DNA of 64,000 nucleotides from NCBI RefSeq assembly GCF_024703995.1, contig NZ_JAMXQV010000004.1, positions 124,001 to 188,000 of the forward strand, read 5' to 3'. Position 1 is the stretch's first letter; every line of letters starts with the position of its first letter. A model generated the notes under the pieces. That model ran no database searches and had not been told where the DNA came from. It saw only the letters and a list, made by a program, of their open reading frames with translations. Shown here piece after piece: positions 58,832-64,000 of this stretch. The translations under genes and the position numbers were made by a program. This DNA comes from Amycolatopsis iheyensis. Its GTDB lineage: Bacteria > Actinomycetota > Actinomycetes > Mycobacteriales > Pseudonocardiaceae.

Positions 58832-60385
58832 ATGGCGCCGACACCCGCAGACCAGCGCGTGCACGACGACGGCCGGGTCGAGCTCGACCCCGCCGACGTC
58901 CCGTCTCTCGAAGGCAGCCGGTTCTTCAACTCCGAACTGGCACCCGTCCCCGTCGAAAAGCGGACCTGGACCACTTACAACTACTTCGCGCTCTGGATGG
59001 GGATGGCGCACAACATCCCCAGCTACGCCCTGGCCGCGTCACTGATCGCGCTCGGCATGAACTGGGTGCAGGCACTGATCACGATCACCATCGGCAACCT
59101 GATCGTGCTGGCGCCGATGCTGCTCAACAGCCACGCCGGCACGAAGTACGGCATCCCGTTCCCGGTGTTCGCCCGCGCGTTCTACGGCCTGCGCGGCGCC
59201 AACCTGGCCGCGCTGCTGCGCGCGTTCATCGCGTGCGGCTGGTTCGGCATCCAGACGTGGGTCGGCGGTGAGGCCATCTACGTCATCCTCGGCCGGCTGC
59301 TCGGCTCGTGGTGGCGTGACTCGTCGGTGATCGCCGGGCAGCACTGGACACTGTGGCTGTCCTTCGTGGTCTTCTGGATCGGGCAGATGCTGATCATCTG
59401 GCGCGGCATGGAGGCGGTCCGCCGGTTCGAGAACTGGACGGCGCCGCTGGTGTCGGTCGGCTTCCTGATCATGCTCGGGTACGTGCTGGTCAAGGCGGGC
59501 GGGCTCGGTCCGATCCTGTCCGACGGCGGCAAGCTCGGCTGGGGCCCGGACTTCTGGAAGGTGTTCGCGCCGTCGCTGATGGCGATGATCGCGTTCTGGT
59601 CGACGCTCTCGCTGAACATGCCGGACTTCACGCGCTTCGGCGGCAGCCAGCGCAAGCAGGTCCGCGGCCAGATCCTCGGCCTGCCCACCACGATGACGTT
59701 CATCGCGATCGTGGCCATCCTGACGACGTCGGGCGGGCACGTCCTCTACGGCGAGGACATCTGGGACCCGGCGCAGCTGGCCGACAAGTTCACCAGCCCG
59801 GTCGTGGTCGTCGTCGCGCTGGTCGCGCTGGTGCTGGCCACGATCTCGGCGAACCTCGCGGCCAACGTCGTCAGCCCGTCCTACGACTTCTCGAACGCCT
59901 TCCCGAAGAAGATCACGTTCGCGGTCGGCGGCGGGATCACCGGCGTCATCGGCATCCTCATCCAGCCGTGGCGGCTGTACTCCGACCCGAACATCTACAT
60001 CTTCGCCTGGCTCGGCTTCTACGGCGGCCTGCTCGGCGCGGTCGCCGGGGTGCTCGTCGCGGGCTACTGGGTGATCGCCCGCACGAAGCTGCGTCTCAAG
60101 GACCTCTACACACCCGATGGGGTGTATTGGTTCAGTGGCGGCTGGAACTGGCGCGCGTTGGTCGCGACGCTGGTCGGAGCCGTTCTCGCCGTCGGTGGTG
60201 CCTATGGTGGCCCCTTCCCCGACAGCGGCCTGATCCCGTTCCTCAAGCCCCTTTACGACTACAACTGGGTGGTCGGCTTCGTCGGCGCGTTCGTCGTCTT
60301 CGCCGCCCTGTCGGTATCCGCTAACAAGGAGGAAGCAAGTGAGCGTCGTCCGAGCCGGATTGATCCAGCAGCGGTGGACGGGTGA
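58832..60385 (+). CDS. NCS1-family hydantoin/allantoin/pyrimidine permease
   Basis: The 517-residue transporter has 12 hydrophobic segments. It shows the NCS1 pattern WTTYNYFALWMGMAHNIPSYALAASLIALGMNWVQAL, GIPFPVFARAFYGLRGANLAALLRAFIACGWFGIQTWVGGEA and NAFPKKITF. It probably imports hydantoin, allantoin or uracil/dihydrouracil. ATG 58832 has AGGA seven bases upstream. Its 3' end overlaps the amidohydrolase gene by 47 bases. Confidence 0.93.
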   Translation: MAPTPADQRVHDDGRVELDPADVPSLEGSRFFNSELAPVPVEKRTWTTYNYFALWMGMAHNIPSYALAASLIALGMNWVQALITITIGNLIVLAPMLLNSHAGTKYGIPFPVFARAFYGLRGANLAALLRAFIACGWFGIQTWVGGEAIYVILGRLLGSWWRDSSVIAGQHWTLWLSFVVFWIGQMLIIWRGMEAVRRFENWTAPLVSVGFLIMLGYVLVKAGGLGPILSDGGKLGWGPDFWKVFAPSLMAMIAFWSTLSLNMPDFTRFGGSQRKQVRGQILGLPTTMTFIAIVAILTTSGGHVLYGEDIWDPAQLADKFTSPVVVVVALVALVLATISANLAANVVSPSYDFSNAFPKKITFAVGGGITGVIGILIQPWRLYSDPNIYIFAWLGFYGGLLGAVAGVLVAGYWVIARTKLRLKDLYTPDGVYWFSGGWNWRALVATLVGAVLAVGGAYGGPFPDSGLIPFLKPLYDYNWVVGFVGAFVVFAALSVSANKEEASERRPSRIDPAAVDG

Positions 60386-61178
60386 CAAGGAGTCCATGAT
60401 CAAGGCGGCCCTCGACCACATCGCCACCGCCGCCTCGCAGGGCGCGCAGGTCGTGTGCCTGCAGGAGCTGTTCTACGGGCCGTACTTCTGCCAGGTGCAG
60501 GACACCGACTACTACTCCTACACCGAGGGCATCCCGGACGGGCCCACCACGAAGCTCATGCAGGAGGTGGCCGAGCGCCACGGCGTCGTGCTGGTCGTGC
60601 CGATGTACGAGGTCGAGCAGCCCGGCGTGTACTACAACACCGCCGCGGTGATCGACGCCGACGGCACCTACCTCGGCAAGCACCGCAAGAACCACATCCC
60701 GCAGGTCAAGGGCTTCTGGGAGAAGTTCTACTTCCGCCCCGGCAACATGGGCTACCCGGTGTTCGACACCGCCGTGGGCCGCATCGGCGTCTACATCTGC
60801 TACGAGCGGCACTTCCCGGAGGGCTGGCGCGCGCTGGGCCTGGCCGGGGCGAAGATCGTGTTCAACCCGTCGGCGACCAGCCGCGGCCTGTCGCAGTACT
60901 TGTGGCGGCTGGAGCAGCCGGCGGCCGCGGTGGCCAACGAGTACTTCGTCGGCGCGATCAACCGCGTCGGCGTGGAACCGCTGGGCGACAACGACTTCTA
61001 CGGCCAGACGTACTTCGCCGACCCGCGCGGGCAGCTGATCGGCGACGCCGCGTCCGACACCGACGACGAGGTCGTCATCCGCGACCTCGACATGACGCTG
61101 CTCGACGAGGTCCGGGACCTGTGGGCGTTCTACCGCGACCGCCGGCCCGACACCTACGGCCCCCTCACGGAGGCCTGA
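60339..61178 (+). CDS. Beta-ureidopropionase-like carbon-nitrogen hydrolase
   Basis: The 279-residue nitrilase-fold enzyme has the catalytic triad E43 (CLQELFYGPYFCQ), K117 (HRKNHIP) and C154 (GVYICYERHFPEGW). These signatures are close to beta-ureidopropionase/N-carbamoylputrescine amidase. It would turn N-carbamoyl-beta-alanine into beta-alanine, CO2 and ammonia. The GTG at 60339 has AAGGAGG just upstream, all within the 3' end of the permease gene, so translation is coupled. Confidence 0.93.
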   Translation: MSVVRAGLIQQRWTGDKESMIKAALDHIATAASQGAQVVCLQELFYGPYFCQVQDTDYYSYTEGIPDGPTTKLMQEVAERHGVVLVVPMYEVEQPGVYYNTAAVIDADGTYLGKHRKNHIPQVKGFWEKFYFRPGNMGYPVFDTAVGRIGVYICYERHFPEGWRALGLAGAKIVFNPSATSRGLSQYLWRLEQPAAAVANEYFVGAINRVGVEPLGDNDFYGQTYFADPRGQLIGDAASDTDDEVVIRDLDMTLLDEVRDLWAFYRDRRPDTYGPLTEA

Positions 61179-62560
61179 TGACCACGCTCATCACGGGCGG
61201 CCAGGTCGTCTCGCCGTCGGGTGCGCTTTTGGCGGACGTCCTCGTCGACGGCGAGACCATCGCCGCCGTCGGGGCGCCCGGCACGCTGTCCGGCGACGAA
61301 ACGATCGACGCCACCGGCAAGTACGTGCTGCCCGGCGGCATCGACGCGCACACGCACATGGAGATGCCGTTCGGCGGCACGCACTCGGTCGACACGTTCT
61401 CCACCGGCACCACGGCGGCGGCGTGGGGTGGCACGACCACGATCATCGACTTCGCCGTGCAGGCCAAGGGCACCTCGCTGCTGTCCACCATGGACAAGTG
61501 GCACACCAAGGCCGACGGCAACTGCGCCATCGACTACGGCTTCCACATGATCGTCAGCGACGTCAACGACCAGTCGCTGAAGGAGATGGAAGCCTGCGTC
61601 GACGCCGGCGTCGGCAGCTTCAAGATGTTCATGGCGTACCCCGGGGTGTTCTACTCCACGGACGGGGAAATCCTGCTCGCGATGCAGAAAGCCCGCGAAA
61701 TCGGCGCTACGATCATGATGCACGCGGAAAACGGCATCGCGATCGATCAGCTGGCGGCGCAGGCTGTGGCGGACGGGAACACCGACCCGGTGCAGCACGG
61801 TCTGACCCGGCCACCGGAACTGGAAGGAGAAGCGACATCGCGGGCGATCCAGCTCGCGAAGGTCACCGGCTCGCCGTTGTACATCGTGCACCTGTCGGCG
61901 TCGCAAGCGCTGGCGGCGGTGGCGGAAGCGCGTAACGACGGTCAAAACGTCTTCGCGGAGACGTGCCCGCAGTACCTCTACTTGTCCATTGAGGACTTGG
62001 CGAAGCCCGGCTTCGAGGGCGCGAAGTACGTCGCTTCGCCACCGCTGCGGGAGAAGTCGCACCAGGCCGACCTGTGGCGCGGGCTGCGGACCAACGACCT
62101 GTCCGTGGTGTCCACCGACCACTGCCCCTTCTGCTTCAAGGACCAGAAGGAGCTGGGGCGTGGCGACTTCCGGGCCATCCCGAACGGGATGCCGGGTGTC
62201 GAGCACCGGATGGACCTGCTGCACCAGGGCGTCGTCGCCGGCGAGCTGACGCTCGGCCGCTGGGTCGAGACGTGCTCGGCGACACCCGCGCGGATGTTCG
62301 GGCTGTACCCGCGCAAGGGTGTCATCGCGGCGGGATCGGACGCGGACATCGTGATCTACGACCCCACGGCCAAGCAGACGCTGTCCGCGGAAACGCACCA
62401 CATGAACGTGGACTACTCGGCGTACGAAGGGTTCGAGCTGACCGGCCGGGTGCACACCGTGCTGTCCCGCGGGCGCGTGGTCGTGTCGCCGGACGGGTTC
62501 ACCGGGTCGACGTCGCACGGCAAGTTCCTGTCCCGCTCGCTGAACCAGTACCTGAACTGA
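61178..62560 (+). CDS. hydA: Dihydropyrimidinase/D-hydantoinase
   Basis: The 460-residue amidohydrolase has a binuclear zinc site: H58 and H60 (GGIDAHTHMEMPFGG), carboxylatable K149 (GSFKMFMAYPG), H182 (MMHAENG), H238 (YIVHLSASQAL) and D314 (STDHCPFCF). It opens dihydrouracil, dihydrothymine or hydantoin to the N-carbamoyl acid. Its ATG overlaps the preceding stop (TGATG). It pairs with the amidohydrolase just upstream. Confidence 0.96.
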   Translation: MTTLITGGQVVSPSGALLADVLVDGETIAAVGAPGTLSGDETIDATGKYVLPGGIDAHTHMEMPFGGTHSVDTFSTGTTAAAWGGTTTIIDFAVQAKGTSLLSTMDKWHTKADGNCAIDYGFHMIVSDVNDQSLKEMEACVDAGVGSFKMFMAYPGVFYSTDGEILLAMQKAREIGATIMMHAENGIAIDQLAAQAVADGNTDPVQHGLTRPPELEGEATSRAIQLAKVTGSPLYIVHLSASQALAAVAEARNDGQNVFAETCPQYLYLSIEDLAKPGFEGAKYVASPPLREKSHQADLWRGLRTNDLSVVSTDHCPFCFKDQKELGRGDFRAIPNGMPGVEHRMDLLHQGVVAGELTLGRWVETCSATPARMFGLYPRKGVIAAGSDADIVIYDPTAKQTLSAETHHMNVDYSAYEGFELTGRVHTVLSRGRVVVSPDGFTGSTSHGKFLSRSLNQYLN

Positions 62561-62567
62561 GGACGCC

Positions 62568-63566
62568 ATGGACTTCGGGATCGTGCTGCAGACGGATCCG
62601 CCCGCCCGGGACGTCGTGCGGCTGATGAAGGACGCCGAGGACGCCGGGTTCCGCTACGGCTGGACGTTCGACTCCTGCGTTCTGTGGCAGGAGCCGTTCG
62701 TCATCTACTCGGCGATCCTCGCGGCCACGTCGTCCCTCGTGGTGGGGCCGATGGTGACCAGCCCCGGCACGCGCGACTGGTCGGTGATGGCGTCGACGTT
62801 CGCCACGCTCAACGACATGTACGGCAACCGCACGGTCTGCGGCATCGGCCGCGGCGACTCCGCGCACCGCGTGGTCGGGAAGCCACCGTCCACTTTGGCC
62901 ACGGTCCGCGACTGCATGCGGGTGGTGAAGGACCTCGCCGAAGGCCGCGCGGTGGAGATGAACGAGACCACCGTGCAGATCCCGTGGATCCGCAACGGCC
63001 ACCTCGAGATGTGGATGGCCGGCTACGGGCCGAAGGCGCTGAAGACGGTCGGAGAGCACGCCGACGGCTTCATCCTCCAGTGCGCGGACCCGGCGATCGC
63101 ACGCTGGACGATCGGCGCGGTCCGCGACGCGGCCCGGGCGGCGGGCCGCGACCCGGGTGGCATCACGATCTGCGTCGCGGCCCCGGCGTACGTCGGCGAA
63201 GACCTGCCGCACCAGCGCGAACAGCTGCGCTGGTTCGGCGGGATGGTCGGCAACCACGTCGCGGACCTGGTGGCGCGCTACGGCTCGTCGGGCGCGGTGC
63301 CGCGCGAGCTGACCGACTACATCCGCGAGCGGGAGGGCTACGACTACAGCCACCACGGCAAGGCGGGCAACCCGTCGACGGAGTTCGTCCCCGACGAGAT
63401 CGTCGACCGCTTCTGCCTGCTGGGCCCGCCTTCGGCGCACGTCGAACGGCTGCAGGAGCTGGCGGAGCTGGGCGTGGACCAGTTCTCGCTGTACCTGATG
63501 CACGACGACCGCGAGGCGACCCTGGCGTCCTACGGCGCGCAGATCATCCCGAAGCTCACCGCGTAG
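62568..63566 (+). CDS. LLM-class F420-dependent oxidoreductase (TIGR03842-like)
   Basis: The 332-residue luciferase-like monooxygenase-fold protein opens MDFGIVLQTDPPARDVVRLMKDAEDAGFRYGWTFDSCVLWQEPFV and has RTVCGIGRGDSAHRVVGKPPST and EMWMAGYGPKALKTVGEHADGFIL, as in TIGR03842. It starts 8 bases after the hydantoinase gene, in the same operon, so it probably carries out a redox step of the same pathway with F420 or FMN. No classical dihydropyrimidine dehydrogenase is present in the window. Confidence 0.88.
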   Translation: MDFGIVLQTDPPARDVVRLMKDAEDAGFRYGWTFDSCVLWQEPFVIYSAILAATSSLVVGPMVTSPGTRDWSVMASTFATLNDMYGNRTVCGIGRGDSAHRVVGKPPSTLATVRDCMRVVKDLAEGRAVEMNETTVQIPWIRNGHLEMWMAGYGPKALKTVGEHADGFILQCADPAIARWTIGAVRDAARAAGRDPGGITICVAAPAYVGEDLPHQREQLRWFGGMVGNHVADLVARYGSSGAVPRELTDYIREREGYDYSHHGKAGNPSTEFVPDEIVDRFCLLGPPSAHVERLQELAELGVDQFSLYLMHDDREATLASYGAQIIPKLTA

Positions 63567-63578
63567 GGCCCGCCCAAA

Positions 63579-63740
63579 CGCCCCAATGTGGCGTTGGGTG
63601 CGTCCAGCGCACCCAATGTGGCGTGGGGGGGGGGGGGGGGTCGGCCCCCCCCCCCCCCCCCGGGGGGGGGGGGGGGGGCCCCCCCCCCCCCCCGGGGGGG
63701 GGGGGGGGCCCCCCCCCCCCCCCACGCCACATTGGGGCGC
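63579..63740. repeat. Hairpin repeat with embedded G/C homopolymers, likely mis-assembled
   Basis: The outer arms CGCCCCAATGTGGCGT (63579-63594) and its reverse complement (63724-63739) belong to the same repeat family as 42798-42886; a second left copy lies at 63612-63624. The interior (63625-63723) is only alternating runs of G and C of 15-17 bases apart from TCGG at 63641-63644. Real genomic sequence rarely looks like this. Confidence 0.8.
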
Positions 63741-63827
63741 ATGGGGCCCGCGGTGAGGTTCGCCCTACCCCGGTTCCGGGGGTGCGCACCAGCGCGCCCC
63801 CGGTCCCGGCGGCGGGACCATCGGAGC

Positions 63828-64000
63828 ATGAACTTTCCGAAACTCCGTGCTGCGCTGGCTCTGGGGGCCGCCGCGGGTGTGGTGGCGTTGAGCGCGCCCG
63901 CAGCAGAGGCGGGCTCCGCCGGAATCGTCTGGGAATCCGCGTGCGCCACCGGATACCAGTGTGGCCACCTCGACGTCCCGATGTCCTATCAGGACCCTTC
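63828..64000 (+). CDS. Secreted alpha/beta hydrolase (tripeptidyl aminopeptidase-like), 5' part
   Basis: ATG 63828 opens a signal peptide (MNFPKLRAALALGAAAGVVA, cleavage near PAAEA) followed by IVWESACATGYQCGHLDVPMSYQDP. A C-x5-C followed by LDVPxxY is the typical start of secreted tripeptidyl aminopeptidase/SlpD-like alpha/beta hydrolases in actinobacteria. The gene runs off the window, so the catalytic residues cannot be seen. Confidence 0.75.
   Translation, partial: MNFPKLRAALALGAAAGVVALSAPAAEAGSAGIVWESACATGYQCGHLDVPMSYQDP

Noticed and set aside
63556..63949. Gly/Pro-rich open frames across the poly-G/C tract
   Set aside because: They depend entirely on the homopolymer runs, which are probably an assembly artefact.

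Overview
The window is very GC-rich actinobacterial chromosome, most likely from Amycolatopsis or a close relative in the Pseudonocardiaceae. The evidence is the codon use, the many GTG starts, the 4-base start/stop overlaps, an F420-type LLM oxidoreductase, class F sortases, type VII secretion genes, and dispersed hairpin repeats that I associate with Amycolatopsis. Its backbone follows the order I recall from Mycobacterium tuberculosis Rv2342-Rv2374c: tRNA-Asn, a small protein, dnaG, dgt, glyS, smtB-type ArsR, zur, a YbjN-like gene, uppS, recO, era, a deaminase-like gene, a CNNM protein, ybeY, phoH, rsmE, dnaJ and hrcA. Accessory cassettes sit between these core genes.

Layout. 0.2-6.1 kb is accessory: a secreted trypsin-fold/FG-GAP protein broken by two single-base deletions, a hypothetical gene, and an NLR-like NB-ARC/TPR protein whose N-terminus resembles an amyloid-signalling motif. 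6.2-9.9 kb is core (tRNA-Asn, dnaG). 9.9-19 kb is regulatory and accessory: an ECF41-type sigma factor, a MarR/MFS/AhpD-like unit with a compact divergent promoter, a TetR/carboxymuconolactone decarboxylase pair with two operators, two VOC proteins, a Ser/Thr kinase, a DinB protein and a hydrolase. 19-24.3 kb holds a polytopic membrane protein, a serpin, dgt and a YdcF protein. 24.3-27.8 kb is an ABC exporter co-transcribed with a DesK/NarL-type two-component system. 27.9-36.9 kb has glyS, a sortase operon with its likely substrate, the zinc regulators smtB-zur, a permease pair, uppS and recO.

37-40 kb is a cluster of Pro/Gly/Gln-rich small membrane proteins (three CD225/dispanin-like, one RDD, one DUF2752). 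40-48.3 kb is core RNA/ribosome and chaperone genes. 48.5-51 kb is a tightly overlapped type VII secretion cassette. 51-63.6 kb is dominated by genes for reductive pyrimidine/hydantoin breakdown: a methylmalonate/malonate-semialdehyde dehydrogenase and divergent PucR activator, then an NCS1 permease, a beta-ureidopropionase-like amidohydrolase, a dihydropyrimidinase and a TIGR03842-like oxidoreductase. A CAGTCTG-type motif occurs in both promoter regions. Between them lie a subtilisin-inhibitor protein, a DUF4173-like membrane protein with a repetitive N-terminus, and an OmpR-type two-component system. The window ends in a repeat full of G/C homopolymers, probably mis-assembled, and the start of a secreted hydrolase.

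The observations I rate highest are the NLR-like protein with a RHIM/BASS-like N-terminal motif, the pyrimidine catabolic regulon with a shared candidate operator, the type VII effector cassette, and the double-sortase operon with one substrate. I ran no searches; family assignments come from recognising motifs in the translations.
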